Shown: positions 1-8,474 of the stretch, one piece after another
Numbering within the stretch: the stretch's first letter is position 1
Layout: each line of letters opens with the position of its first letter
NCBI GenBank assembly: GCA_016207515.1
Contig: JACQPN010000019.1
Span: 62,001-126,000 of the forward strand
Origin: Euryarchaeota archaeon
GTDB lineage: Archaea > Thermoplasmatota > SW-10-69-26 > JACQPN01
Direction: 5' to 3'
DNA length: 64,000 nt
Made by a program: the position numbers and the translations under genes
The notes under the pieces: generated by a model
Told to the model about the DNA's origin: nothing
What the model saw: only the letters and a program-made list of their open reading frames with translations
Database searches by the model: none

Positions 1-860
1 TAGAGGATGGACAATATGCCGATGACGAGAAACCACGGGACGAACCATTGGGCGCCGAACGGAAGGGCGGGAAGCGCGATCCGCAGGAATCCGTATGCGC
101 CGAGCTTCAACAAAACGCCGGCGAGCATCACGGAACCGGCCGTCGGTGCCTCCACGTGGGCATCGGGGAGCCACGTGTGGAACGGGACCATCGGGAGTTT
201 CACGCCGAAGCCGATGAAAAGGGAGCCGAAGATGAGGATCTGAGTTGCATGTGGGATAAGCGGCGCGGCCTTCGCTATCTCCACCATCGAGAAAGTTCCC
301 ACACCCGTCTCGAAGTAGATGGCCATGAAGCCGAGGAGCATCACGAGCGAGGCGGTGAACGTGTAGACGAAGAACTTGATCGCCGCGTACTTCCGCCGGG
401 GACCGCCCCATATGGCGATGATGAAGTACATGGGGATGAGCACCACCTCCCAGAAAATGTAGAACAGGAAATAGTCGAGAGACGAGAAGACGCCCATGAC
501 GGCCGTCTCAAGAACGAGAAGAAGCGCGAAGAATTCGGTCGTCCGTTCCGTGACGTCCCACGAGAACCAGATGGAGAGCGTCGTGAGAAGGGCGGTGAGC
601 CAAAAAAGCGGCATGGAGAGCCCGTCGAGGCCGACCGAGTACGAGATGCCGAGTGTTGGGATCCACGGATACGTCGCCACATAATCGTACGGTATGCGCG
701 TGTTGAGGTTGAGCCACATCCAACTCGAGACCGCCAAGGCGACGAGGCTGACTGCGAACGCCGTGTACTTCACGATTGTATTGTTCTTGCCGACGAGGAA
801 GAGAAGTACAGCGCCGACGAACGGTATCGCGAGGGCCAACGAGATGTAATCGGTGGCCAT
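1..860 (-). CDS. nuoM: Complex I antiporter-like subunit NuoM (partial, 3' end beyond window)
   Basis: Proton-pumping membrane subunit of complex I, homologous to Mrp antiporters. About 286 residues are visible and the frame is still open at the left edge, so the C-terminal half is missing. The ATG is at 860, one base after the nuoL stop, so the two are translationally coupled. The family hallmark is present: a Lys in KLPMVPFHTWLPDAH followed by EAPTAGSVMLAG, the segment carrying the conserved pumping Lys and the His/Pro-broken helix. It is the last visible gene of an eleven-gene minus-strand operon that begins with nuoA; nuoN would be expected next, outside the window. Confidence 0.93.
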   Translation of the reverse strand, partial: MATDYISLALAIPFVGAVLLFLVGKNNTIVKYTAFAVSLVALAVSSWMWLNLNTRIPYDYVATYPWIPTLGISYSVGLDGLSMPLFWLTALLTTLSIWFSWDVTERTTEFFALLLVLETAVMGVFSSLDYFLFYIFWEVVLIPMYFIIAIWGGPRRKYAAIKFFVYTFTASLVMLLGFMAIYFETGVGTFSMVEIAKAAPLIPHATQILIFGSLFIGFGVKLPMVPFHTWLPDAHVEAPTAGSVMLAGVLLKLGAYGFLRIALPALPFGAQWFVPWFLVIGILSIL

Positions 861-861
861 G

Positions 862-2862
862 CTAGAGGCCTCCCCGCGGCAGTCTTGGCACGATGTAGAT
901 GACGAACATGAAGAGCACCACGAGGCCGCCGATCATCCAAGCGGCATAGTCCTGTACGTTGCCACTCGTCTGCTTTCTGGCACTCTCGGAGCCGGACTGC
1001 CCGGTGGTCGAGATCCCATTCACGACCGCGTCGATGACGTGCTCGTCGAACCAGTCGATGACCGCGGCGGCGCCGAGGACCACGCGATTTGCGAATGCGC
1101 CGTAGAGGTCGTCCATGTAGTATTTCTTGGTGAGGACAAGGTGGAAAGGCGCACCCCAGGTCCGTTTCACGTGGTCGGGGTCGATGGAGCCCTTCGAGTA
1201 GACGAGGTACGCAAGGAGGATGCCGCCGACCCCGGCGACGATGCTCACGTAGGTGAGAGGACTTGCAAAGGTCTCGGCGAGGATCTCGCCGAAACCGGCC
1301 GAATGGTGCTCGGCCTCGCCCACATGGAACGTCGAGGCGAACCCGCCAGTGGACACCGCCCACAATCCGCTGCCCACGGCGAGGACGGCCAGGACAAGGA
1401 GTGGTCCTGTCATTTTCAACGGGGACTCATGCGGCGTGCCGTGATGTTCGCCGGGGTGGTGCGCGACGTGGGTCGCGCCCCGGTGCTTTCCCTCGAACGT
1501 CATGAAGTAGAGCCGGAACATGTAGAAGGCCGTCATGAGCGCGGTCAGGACGCCTAGGACGTACAGTATGAGGAACGTCGTCCCGTACGTCGGGTGGCTT
1601 GTCGCAAGGAAAACGGTCGCGAGCAGTTCGTCCTTGCTCCAAAATCCGGAAAGCGGCGGGATGCCGGCGATCGAGAGCGACGCGAGAAGGAACGTGATCG
1701 CGGTGACAGGCATGAACTTGCGGAGCCCCCCCATCTCACGCATATCATTCGTATGCACGGCATGTATCACGCTTCCCGCCCCCAGGAACAGGAGCGCTTT
1801 GAAGAACGCGTGGTTCATGAGGTGGAACTGGGACGTCGTCCACCCTTCGGCCGCGACCGTCGTGCCGACGAGGGCCGCGCCGGCTCCGAGACCGAGGAAC
1901 ATGTACGCAAGCTGCGACACGGTGGAGTAGGCGAGGACCCGTTTGATGTCGTATGCGACGAGCGCCATGGACGCCGCGAGGAACGCCGTGAAGCCGCCGA
2001 TGATCGCCACCCACATGAGCGCGTCGGGGGCTTGCGTGAACAACGGGTACGAGCGCGCGACAAGGTAGACGCCCGCTTTGACCATCGTGGCGGCGTGGAT
2101 GAGGGCCGAGACGGTCGTCGGGCCCTCCATCGCGTCCGGTAGCCAGACGTGAAGCGGGAACTGGGCGCTTTTCCCCACGGCCCCGCCGAAGATGCAGAGC
2201 ATCGCGATAGTGAGGATCGGGGTCTGATCCGCGGGGACCGTCATGGAGAAGAGCGTCGTGAAGTCGAACGTCTTGAATGTCGCAAGCAGGATGATTATGC
2301 CGATGAGAAAGAGGATGTCGCCGATGCGGGTGACGAGGAACGCCTTCTTGGCGGCGGTGGCGGCTTCGGGCTTCTTGTACCAGTATCCGATGAGCAGGTA
2401 CGAGCAAAGGCCGACGAGCTCCCAAGTGATGAAGACCTCGAGATAATTGTCAGCGATGACGAGGGCGAGCATCGACGAGACGAAGAGGCATATCTCCGCG
2501 TAGTAACGCCGCCGGCCGAGGCCTTCCTCGCGCATGTAGGAATGGCTGTAGACGACCACCAAGGTCGCAACAAGCCCCACGACGATTAGCATCAACGCCG
2601 TGAGCCGATCGATGAAGATCCCTACGGTGAACGTGTACGGCGGCGACACGAACCAACTCGCCGTCGCGTGGTAAGGCAATTCGACCTTGCCTCCCAAGAC
2701 GTCGAGGACCACGCCTATCGAGACGACGAAACCGCCGCCCACGCCAAGAAGCGCGATGGGGCCCCCGCCCTCCGGAAGCTCGCGCTTCATCATCGTGAAA
2801 GCCCCGATGATGAGGAAGGCGGCCGCGGGAAGGACGGGGATGAGCCACGCGTTCTCGATCAA
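862..2862 (-). CDS. nuoL: Complex I antiporter-like subunit NuoL
   Basis: 666-residue polytopic membrane protein, the distal proton-pumping subunit with the long lateral helix at its C-terminus. It carries the conserved block VGKSAQFPLHVWLPDAMEG followed by PTTVSALIHAATMVKAGVY, with the functional Lys and His of the antiporter fold, and an N-terminal stretch containing the family's ELVGLCSYLLIGYW element. The start is TTG at 2862, preceded by a good Shine-Dalgarno (GAGGTGG) lying over the end of nuoK; no ATG lies nearby in frame. A His-rich stretch (around residues 465-480, HHPGEHHG) lies in the non-conserved connector before the C-terminal helices. Length is normal for the family. Confidence 0.95.
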   Translation of the reverse strand: MIENAWLIPVLPAAAFLIIGAFTMMKRELPEGGGPIALLGVGGGFVVSIGVVLDVLGGKVELPYHATASWFVSPPYTFTVGIFIDRLTALMLIVVGLVATLVVVYSHSYMREEGLGRRRYYAEICLFVSSMLALVIADNYLEVFITWELVGLCSYLLIGYWYKKPEAATAAKKAFLVTRIGDILFLIGIIILLATFKTFDFTTLFSMTVPADQTPILTIAMLCIFGGAVGKSAQFPLHVWLPDAMEGPTTVSALIHAATMVKAGVYLVARSYPLFTQAPDALMWVAIIGGFTAFLAASMALVAYDIKRVLAYSTVSQLAYMFLGLGAGAALVGTTVAAEGWTTSQFHLMNHAFFKALLFLGAGSVIHAVHTNDMREMGGLRKFMPVTAITFLLASLSIAGIPPLSGFWSKDELLATVFLATSHPTYGTTFLILYVLGVLTALMTAFYMFRLYFMTFEGKHRGATHVAHHPGEHHGTPHESPLKMTGPLLVLAVLAVGSGLWAVSTGGFASTFHVGEAEHHSAGFGEILAETFASPLTYVSIVAGVGGILLAYLVYSKGSIDPDHVKRTWGAPFHLVLTKKYYMDDLYGAFANRVVLGAAAVIDWFDEHVIDAVVNGISTTGQSGSESARKQTSGNVQDYAAWMIGGLVVLFMFVIYIVPRLPRGGL

Positions 2863-2863
2863 C

Positions 2864-3163
2864 TTACCACCTCAACGAGTCGACGCGGGAGATCGTGATC
2901 GTCTTACGCGTCCGGAAGAGGTTCACATAGATCGCAAGCCCTACGGCCGCTTCTGCGGCGGCGATGGCTATCACGAAGAGCACGAACACATATCCGTCCT
3001 GTGCCCCGAAGACGTTGGAGAAGGCCGCGAAGTTTATCGCAGCGGCGTTCAACATCAACTCTATCGACATGAGGACCTTGATCCCCGACTTCTGCGAGAT
3101 GTAACCGTACGCCCCGAGCGAGAAAAGCGCCATCGAGAGCACGAAATACCAATAAACGGGCAC
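2864..3163 (-). CDS. nuoK: Complex I subunit NuoK
   Basis: Small three-helix membrane subunit (99 residues) that forms part of the proton path, homologous to MrpC. The second helix carries the buried Glu (IELMLNAAAINF) and the third carries the second family Glu (AAAEAAVGLAI). Two GTG starts are possible: 3172, immediately after the nuoJ-C stop, and 3163. I chose 3163 because an AGGTGG ribosome-binding site sits five bases upstream and the protein then begins at the usual family position. It lies between the second half of nuoJ and nuoL. Confidence 0.93.
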   Translation of the reverse strand: MPVYWYFVLSMALFSLGAYGYISQKSGIKVLMSIELMLNAAAINFAAFSNVFGAQDGYVFVLFVIAIAAAEAAVGLAIYVNLFRTRKTITISRVDSLRW

Positions 3164-3172
3164 CGCTGCCAC

Positions 3173-3508
3173 CTAGGATGCCTCCTTTCTCGCGATGACT
3201 ATCGCTCCGATGAGGGCCACGAGGAGCACGATCGAGAGCACCTCGAAGGGAAGCACGTACTTGCCGAAGATGTCGGCCGCAAGAAGTCCCATGTCCTCCA
3301 TCCCCCCGGTCCCGCTCGTCCAATGGCTTGGGCACGCCTTGCAGACGCTCACCCAATCCGGTTTCCCCTGTGAGAACGCGACGAGGTTGATGTTGACGAC
3401 CGATAGGAAGACGAGGACGAAGACGAGGCCCACGGCCAAGGTCTTGAGATCCTCCTTGAGCGGCACGACGGGAGGCGCCCCCGCCCGCTTGGATCCGCTT
3501 GCGCTCAT
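3173..3508 (-). CDS. nuoJ2: Complex I subunit NuoJ, C-terminal part as a separate protein
   Basis: 111 residues corresponding to the C-terminal part of NuoJ: a transmembrane helix (LAVGLVFVLVFLSVVNI), a loop, then the typical closing segment YVLPFEVLSIVLLVALIGA followed by IVIARKE. Its start overlaps the stop of the N-terminal part by ATGA, so the two halves are made from one message by coupled translation. A split NuoJ is known for the methanogen F420H2 dehydrogenase (fpoJN/fpoJC), so this is an inherited arrangement rather than a frameshift; the N-half also ends in its own hydrophilic tail. The gene symbol is informal. Confidence 0.9.
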   Translation of the reverse strand: MSASGSKRAGAPPVVPLKEDLKTLAVGLVFVLVFLSVVNINLVAFSQGKPDWVSVCKACPSHWTSGTGGMEDMGLLAADIFGKYVLPFEVLSIVLLVALIGAIVIARKEAS

Positions 3509-3834
3509 AACGGTTCCTCCGGCAAGGGCACCTTCGCTCCGGCCGCCGGCGGCGGGAGACGCTCCGTCGGCGTTTCCTTTGCTTCCATCTCGGCTTCCTC
3601 CGGCGAGATGAGGAGTATCGTGAAGAGGATCAACGTGACCACCGCGCCGACGTAGACGAGGACCTGGACCACCGCGAGAAACTCCGCGCTGAGGCTCAGG
3701 TACAGGCCGGCCACGCCGATGAGCGTCATCGAAAGCCAGAACGTCGCGTGGATGAGGTCACGCGAGCGCAGTACCATCACGGCCGCGCCCAGGATGATCG
3801 CGGCGAGCACCGCGAAGACCGCTTCCTCAAACAT
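3505..3834 (-). CDS. nuoJ1: Complex I subunit NuoJ, N-terminal part as a separate protein
   Basis: 109 residues matching the first three helices of NuoJ: AVLAAIILGAAVMVLRSRD, the HATFWLSMTLIGVAGLYL helix, and the functionally important third helix AVVQVLVYVGAVVTLILF, which forms the pi-bulge segment in complex I. It ends with a charged, Pro-rich tail of about 30 residues before the split. The ATG overlaps the end of nuoI by eight bases, and its own stop overlaps the start of the C-terminal part. Confidence 0.9.
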   Translation of the reverse strand: MFEEAVFAVLAAIILGAAVMVLRSRDLIHATFWLSMTLIGVAGLYLSLSAEFLAVVQVLVYVGAVVTLILFTILLISPEEAEMEAKETPTERLPPPAAGAKVPLPEEPL

Positions 3835-4255
3835 GGTCGGACCTCTTCAAACGGTTGGCGCCTTCGTTCGCGGCGAGTTCCTTGCTGTCATAATCCGTGT
3901 AACCGCGCGTGTAGTGGGAGAGTCGGAATTCGTTGGAGAGGTATATCGCGTCGGTCGGGCACACCTCTTCGCAAAGGCCGCAGTACATGCACCGGGATAT
4001 CTCGACTTGAGGGAAAAGGCCGCGACGGTTCTTCGAGTGCGCCTCGCCCTTCTCCATCGTACAGCTTGCGTTGGGGCAGACGTCGGAGCAGCGCGTGCAG
4101 CCGATGCAGGCCTCGGGCCGGAGTTGTACGCGGCCCCTGAAACGCGGGGAGATCTCACGGAACTCGTCGGGGTATTGGATCGTCACAGGTTTCTCGAAGG
4201 CGCGCGAGATGGTCTCCGCGAAGCCTTTGATGAAACTCGTGAGCGGGATGGTCAT
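3827..4255 (-). CDS. nuoI: Complex I 8Fe-8S subunit NuoI
   Basis: Ferredoxin-like subunit of the hydrophilic arm (142 residues) that carries clusters N6a and N6b and passes electrons to NuoB. Two classic motifs are present, CIGCTRCSDVCP and CMYCGLCEEVCP. The open frame continues far upstream but is only the antisense-frame shadow of nuoH; the ATG at 4255 is chosen because it overlaps the nuoH stop as ATGA and the protein then starts with MTIPLTSFIKGFAETI, the usual amphipathic N-terminus. Confidence 0.95.
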   Translation of the reverse strand: MTIPLTSFIKGFAETISRAFEKPVTIQYPDEFREISPRFRGRVQLRPEACIGCTRCSDVCPNASCTMEKGEAHSKNRRGLFPQVEISRCMYCGLCEEVCPTDAIYLSNEFRLSHYTRGYTDYDSKELAANEGANRLKRSDHV

Positions 4256-5316
4256 GCGAGGCCGCCTCTCATGAAGTAGACCTCGAGCGCTGCTATGACG
4301 ACGGTGATTATCGAAAGAGGGAACATTGCCGTCCAGCCCACTTTCAGGAACTGGTCTATACGTACGCGAGGAAGCGTGAACCAGATCCAGAGCACGGCAA
4401 GCGTGAAGAGGATGGATTTGAGGAGGAACCACACGAGTGGCGGGAGGAAGGGCCCGCTCCAACCGCCGAAAAAGAGGGTCACCGTGACGGCGGAGATGAG
4501 GAAGATGTTCACGAACACCGTGAGGAAGAACACGCCGAAGCGCATGCCGCTGTACTCGGTGAAATAACCGGCGACTATCTCGGACTCCGCCTCCGGCAGA
4601 TCCATCGGGACGATGCCGACCTTCGCAAGGGCCCCTATGAAGAAGATCAGGGCACCGAGCGGTTGAAGGACGATGAACCAGACGCTTCCATCCTGGGCCG
4701 CCACGATGGATTGCGTGGAGGCAGAACCGGCGAGGAGGATGATGGCCGCAGCCGAGAAAACCATGGGGATCTCGTAGGAGACATCGAGCGCTGCGGCCCG
4801 AAGCGCACCGTACGTCGAGAACTTGTTGTTCGACGACCAACCTGCGATTATCTCGCCAAGCGGCGCGATCGCGGATACCGCGATGATGAAGAGAAGCCCG
4901 TACCGGATGTCGGAAAGGATGATGCCGCCAGACCACGGAAGCGGCGCGAAGGCGATGCACACGGGGATGAACACGAGATACGGTGCAAGACGGAAACCGA
5001 ACTTGTCAGCCCTCGTCGGGACGACGTCCTCCTTCATTGCGAGTTTGACGCCGTCGGCGAGCGGCTGCAGGAGGCCCTGTGGGCCGACGCGCATCGGGCC
5101 CTGGCGGTTCTGCATCCTGGCCATGACCTTTCGCATGACCCAGGAAAAGATCGGAGCGAAAGTGAGGATGAACCCGACCACGAGGACCGCTTCGACGATC
5201 ACGACGAGGACGTAGAGGATCCCCTGGTCGATGGTGAGACCGACGAGGCCCAAGAGCCAGTTGAAGAGGCCCATGAGCCCGCCGTTCCATTCCACATCTA
5301 TCGCGATCTGGGGCAC
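4252..5316 (-). CDS. nuoH: Complex I membrane subunit NuoH
   Basis: 354-residue membrane subunit at the junction of the two arms; it forms much of the quinone (or methanophenazine-like) entry chamber. Conserved blocks are visible: VMARMQNRQGPMRVGP, the LMKEDVVPTRADK-like segment, DLPEAESEIVAGYFTEYSGM on the charged cavity loop, and the C-terminal PRVRIDQFLKVGW. The upstream-most start is GTG at 5316; an ATG about 14 codons later (MGLFNWLLGL) is an alternative and I cannot decide between them. Confidence 0.94.
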   Translation of the reverse strand: MPQIAIDVEWNGGLMGLFNWLLGLVGLTIDQGILYVLVVIVEAVLVVGFILTFAPIFSWVMRKVMARMQNRQGPMRVGPQGLLQPLADGVKLAMKEDVVPTRADKFGFRLAPYLVFIPVCIAFAPLPWSGGIILSDIRYGLLFIIAVSAIAPLGEIIAGWSSNNKFSTYGALRAAALDVSYEIPMVFSAAAIILLAGSASTQSIVAAQDGSVWFIVLQPLGALIFFIGALAKVGIVPMDLPEAESEIVAGYFTEYSGMRFGVFFLTVFVNIFLISAVTVTLFFGGWSGPFLPPLVWFLLKSILFTLAVLWIWFTLPRVRIDQFLKVGWTAMFPLSIITVVIAALEVYFMRGGLA

Positions 5317-5359
5317 CCCTGTGTTTCGCAGCGGAAGGTTTCAATGCGCTCCATTCGGG

Positions 5360-6484
5360 TCACCTATCAATGTCGCCGAGCACGATGTCGATGGAACCCA
5401 ACGTCGCGACGAGGTCGGGCACCTTCTGGCCTCGTACCATCTGTGGAAGGGCGGAGAGGTTCTGGAAGCTGTGGGCGCGGATCTTCACGCGGAAGGGCTT
5501 GTAGCCGCCGTCTGCGACGACGTAGTAGCCGAGTTCCCCTCGCGGCGACTCGATGCGGGCGTATGATTCGCCCTTCATGGGCCGTAGCTTCATCTGTTTG
5601 ACGGCGTTGTCGTAATCCGGGCTCAGGTAAGGGCCCTGCGGGATCTGTTTCATCGCCTGGTGGAGTATCCTGATGGATTGCTTCATCTCCTCCATCCGCA
5701 CCTCGTAGCGGGCGTAACAATCGCCGGCGGTGCGCGTCGGGACCTCGAAGTCGAGTTTCGGGTAGACGTTGTACGGGTCGTCCTTCCTGATGTCGAACTT
5801 CACGCCGCAAGCGCGTAGCACGGGCCCGGTGAGGCCGGCGTTGATCGCGTCAATCTTCGAGATCGCGCCGACGCCCTTCGTCCTCGCGACGAATATCTCG
5901 TTCTTCGTGAGCAGCCGGTCCATTTCGGCGAGGCGCTTCTCGGCCCTCGGAAGGAAATCCGCGATCTTCTCCTCGAAGCCGTCGGGAAGGTCGAAGCGCA
6001 CGCCGCCAAAGCGCATGTAACTGTAGGTAAGGCGCGCTCCACACATCGATTCGAGTAGTCCGAGGACCTCCTCACGGTCGCGGAAGCACCAGAAGAACGG
6101 TGTCACCGCCCCAAGGTCGAGGCCGAAGGTCCCAAGCCACACGTAGTGGCTCGCGAGCCGGTTCAGTTCCTGCGCGATGACGCGGATGTACTCGGCCCGC
6201 TCCGGCGTCTTGATCCCCATGAGCTCTTCGACGGCGCGGCAGAACCCCATGTTGTTGTGCATGGCGGCGAGGTAATCGTCGCGGTCCGTGAGCGGGATGA
6301 ATTGGAGATAATAACCGTCCTCTGCGAGTTTCTCGACGCCGCGGTGGAGGTAACCGATTATCGGTTCCACATCGCGGATGATCTCCCCTTCGAGTTTCAC
6401 GCGAAGACGCAAGACGCCATGGGTCGACGGGTGCTGGGGCCCCATGTTGACGGTGAGGACTTTTTCGGCCTGCATCACGGGCAC
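5360..6484 (-). CDS. nuoD: Complex I 49-kDa subunit NuoD
   Basis: 374-residue soluble subunit related to the large subunit of NiFe hydrogenases; with NuoB it forms the quinone-reducing site. The N-terminal signature MGPQHPSTHGVLRL with the quinone-binding His, the GYLHRGVEKLAE segment and the C-terminal LGSIDIVLGDIDR are all present. Starts GTG 6484, GTG 6478 and ATG 6475 lie within ten bases; a GGAG sequence suits any of them. NuoD is separate from NuoC here, not fused. Confidence 0.95.
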   Translation of the reverse strand: MPVMQAEKVLTVNMGPQHPSTHGVLRLRVKLEGEIIRDVEPIIGYLHRGVEKLAEDGYYLQFIPLTDRDDYLAAMHNNMGFCRAVEELMGIKTPERAEYIRVIAQELNRLASHYVWLGTFGLDLGAVTPFFWCFRDREEVLGLLESMCGARLTYSYMRFGGVRFDLPDGFEEKIADFLPRAEKRLAEMDRLLTKNEIFVARTKGVGAISKIDAINAGLTGPVLRACGVKFDIRKDDPYNVYPKLDFEVPTRTAGDCYARYEVRMEEMKQSIRILHQAMKQIPQGPYLSPDYDNAVKQMKLRPMKGESYARIESPRGELGYYVVADGGYKPFRVKIRAHSFQNLSALPQMVRGQKVPDLVATLGSIDIVLGDIDR

Positions 6485-6531
6485 GCTCCGTCAAGAGTCG
6501 CGACGCGCCCCTGATTTCCAGAGTCCATCGC

Positions 6532-7188
6532 TTACCACCCCTTGCTTGGGTCGGTCGTCACGAGGTCGTCGCCGTCTGGAGCGATGTTCACGAACTGCTC
6601 CTTCGACCTGTCGTAGTCTTTCCTCAACGGGTGCCCCTGCCAGCCTTCCGGGAGGAGGATGCGCTTGAGGTCGGGGTGGCCGTTGAACGTCACGCCCAGA
6701 AGATCATAGATCTCACGCTCCGGCCAGTTCGCTCCCGACCAGATGGGGACCGCGCTGTCCATCGTGGGATTCGCACGCGGCAGGCGCAGCTTGACCGCAA
6801 GGTGGACCTTGTGCTCGTAACTGTAGAGATTGTAGACGACCTCGATGGTCGAGGGCGGCATGTCGATGCCGGTGACGCATGCGAGATGCTCGAACCTGAA
6901 CACGTCGTGGCAGTGCCGGATGATCCGAAGGAACTGGGCCGGATCCACGACGTACATCGGCTTGTTCGTCTGTGCGACGCGCTCGATGATCGCTGCCTTG
7001 AACGCGGCCTCGAACTGGTCGCTCAGGTGGTTTGACGGGAAGGGCGGGGGAGGAGCTGGCCCGGGAGGGGCAATCGCCGGCTTGGGAGGCGAGGCCGCGG
7101 GCTTTGGCGGCGCGGTTGCGGCCGGGCTTGCGGGCGATGCCGCGGGCTTCGGGATGGGCGCGGTTGGCGACGGCGTCTCGACGCTCAT
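6532..7188 (-). CDS. nuoC: Complex I 30-kDa subunit NuoC with a Pro/Ala-rich N-terminal extension
   Basis: 218 residues. The C-terminal ~150 residues are a normal NuoC domain, with [37 protein letters not shown] and the conserved YNLYS strand. The ATG at 7188 overlaps the nuoB stop as ATGA, which fixes the start. Before the folded domain lie about 50 residues made almost only of Pro, Ala, Ser and Lys; it looks like a disordered tether and is not a standard part of the family. A longer reading from 7284 is open but would run back through nuoB. Confidence 0.93.
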   Translation of the reverse strand: MSVETPSPTAPIPKPAASPASPAATAPPKPAASPPKPAIAPPGPAPPPPFPSNHLSDQFEAAFKAAIIERVAQTNKPMYVVDPAQFLRIIRHCHDVFRFEHLACVTGIDMPPSTIEVVYNLYSYEHKVHLAVKLRLPRANPTMDSAVPIWSGANWPEREIYDLLGVTFNGHPDLKRILLPEGWQGHPLRKDYDRSKEQFVNIAPDGDDLVTTDPSKGW

Positions 7189-7706
7189 CTTTTCCGCCTC
7201 GAAATGGAGATCTCCTTCGATTCCACGATTTTCTGCTGGAGTTTCATGATTCCTTCGAGAAGCGCTTCCGGCCTCGGCGGGCAACCGGGGACGTAGACGT
7301 CCACGGGAATTATCTTGTCAACGCCCATTACGACGGAATAGGAGTTCTGGTAAGGGCCTCCGCACGTCGCGCAAGCGCCCATTGCGATGACCCATTTCGG
7401 CTCGGGCATCTGATCGTAAAGCCGTCTTATCCGCGGCGCCATCTTCTTCACGACCGTCCCGGGCACGATCATGAGATCGGCTTGACGAGGCGAGGCCCGG
7501 AACACCTCGGAGCCGAACCGGGCGATGTCGTAGGTCGCTCCTACGGTCGCCATCATCTCGATCGCGCAACACGCGAGACCGAACTGGAGCGGCCACAAGG
7601 AATTCGCTCTGCCCCACTTGGCGAGCTTGTCGAGTGTCGTGATGGTGATCCCTTCGCCGCCGGCTCCCCCGGCGCCGATCTCCTCGGTCTCGACGATCTG
7701 GGCCAC
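7185..7706 (-). CDS. nuoB: Complex I 20-kDa subunit NuoB
   Basis: Carries the terminal 4Fe-4S cluster N2. The four ligands are visible: the tandem pair in [11 protein letters not shown], one in [13 protein letters not shown] and one in [15 protein letters not shown] place the start at GTG 7706 because TTGGAGG lies six bases upstream of it; a TTG at 7724 is open but would place that ribosome-binding site inside the gene. About 120 bases without a gene separate it from nuoA upstream. Confidence 0.95.
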   Translation of the reverse strand: MAQIVETEEIGAGGAGGEGITITTLDKLAKWGRANSLWPLQFGLACCAIEMMATVGATYDIARFGSEVFRASPRQADLMIVPGTVVKKMAPRIRRLYDQMPEPKWVIAMGACATCGGPYQNSYSVVMGVDKIIPVDVYVPGCPPRPEALLEGIMKLQQKIVESKEISISRRKR

Positions 7707-7823
7707 TTCAGGCCTCCAAAACAAGATGCCCGCGGGTGCGTCCCGACCGCCCGTAGCGCCGTGTCCAAGCCGCGACCATGTCGCTTGAGCCGCCAGTTTC
7801 CAGGCAATCGGCAGTCAAGCTCG

Positions 7824-8198
7824 CTACTCCGCCCACTTCAAGGCCCCCTTCTTCCACGCGTAGAGCCAACCCACGAGGAGAAGGCCTGCGAAGATGAATA
7901 TCTCGATCACCCCGGCGATGCCGAGCTTCGCGAATTGGAGCGCCCATGGGATGAGGAACAGGACTTCCACGTCGAGAACGAGGAAGATCAGGACGTACAT
8001 GTAATACTGGACATCTACGCCGCCCATCCGCGAGTCACCGACCGGCTCCTCGCCGCACTCGTACGTCGATTGCTTGAACCGGTCCGGACGGTGCGGCCGA
8101 CCGAGGAGGCGCCCGATGTTGAGCGTGACGAAGGCGATGCCTGCCACTATCAGGCCGAAGACGAGGATAGGGAAGTACGTCTCAAGTACAGTAGGCAC
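7824..8198 (-). CDS. nuoA: Complex I subunit NuoA
   Basis: 124-residue three-helix membrane subunit and first gene of the operon. It shows the family loop STYECGEEPVGDSRM with the conserved Cys used in active/deactive switching in other systems, and the second helix YMYVLIFLVLDVEVLFLIPW with its acidic residues. The start is GTG at 8198, with a GGTGG ribosome-binding site upstream. A clear TATA box lies about 50 bases before it. Confidence 0.94.
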   Translation of the reverse strand: MPTVLETYFPILVFGLIVAGIAFVTLNIGRLLGRPHRPDRFKQSTYECGEEPVGDSRMGGVDVQYYMYVLIFLVLDVEVLFLIPWALQFAKLGIAGVIEIFIFAGLLLVGWLYAWKKGALKWAE

Positions 8199-8224
8199 AG
8201 GACACCACCGAGCGCCGCTATTCG

Positions 8225-8260
8225 GATTCGGTTACTTAACCGTTTGTATATAAAGGAAAT
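8225..8260 (-). promoter_or_regulatory. Promoter of the complex I operon
   Basis: Reading leftwards, TTTCC followed by TTTATATA (8248-8255) looks like an archaeal BRE/TATA pair. A start site about 25 bases on, near 8225, would give a short leader before the nuoA GTG. The 276 bases between nuoA and the next gene (8199-8474) hold nothing else I can recognise. Confidence 0.7.
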
Positions 8261-8474
8261 TGCGCGGTGAAGGAGGGAAACGAGGTGTGATTTGGACCGG
8301 TGGCCAAGCCCGTCGGTGCGCTCTCTTCTCACCCACGGCCGCGTCGCTCACGCAGCGCCGGCGCAATCGCGTAATCTGACTCGCACCGCTTGAAATCTGC
8401 CGTCGAGTCCTCCTCGCCAGCGTGGCCATCATATCCCTGATCTTCGTGACAGGCCCGCCGAGGTCTCGAAACTT

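Noticed and set aside
48-902. Long plus-strand frames rich in Arg, Glu and Asp opposite nuoM, nuoL and many other genes
   Set aside because: They are antisense shadows caused by high GC and codon bias, with no signals or homology.
3173-3834. nuoJ in two pieces taken as a frameshift or assembly error
   Set aside because: The halves overlap neatly as ATGA with a normal tail and start, and a two-gene NuoJ is known in methanogen F420H2 dehydrogenase, so the split looks natural.
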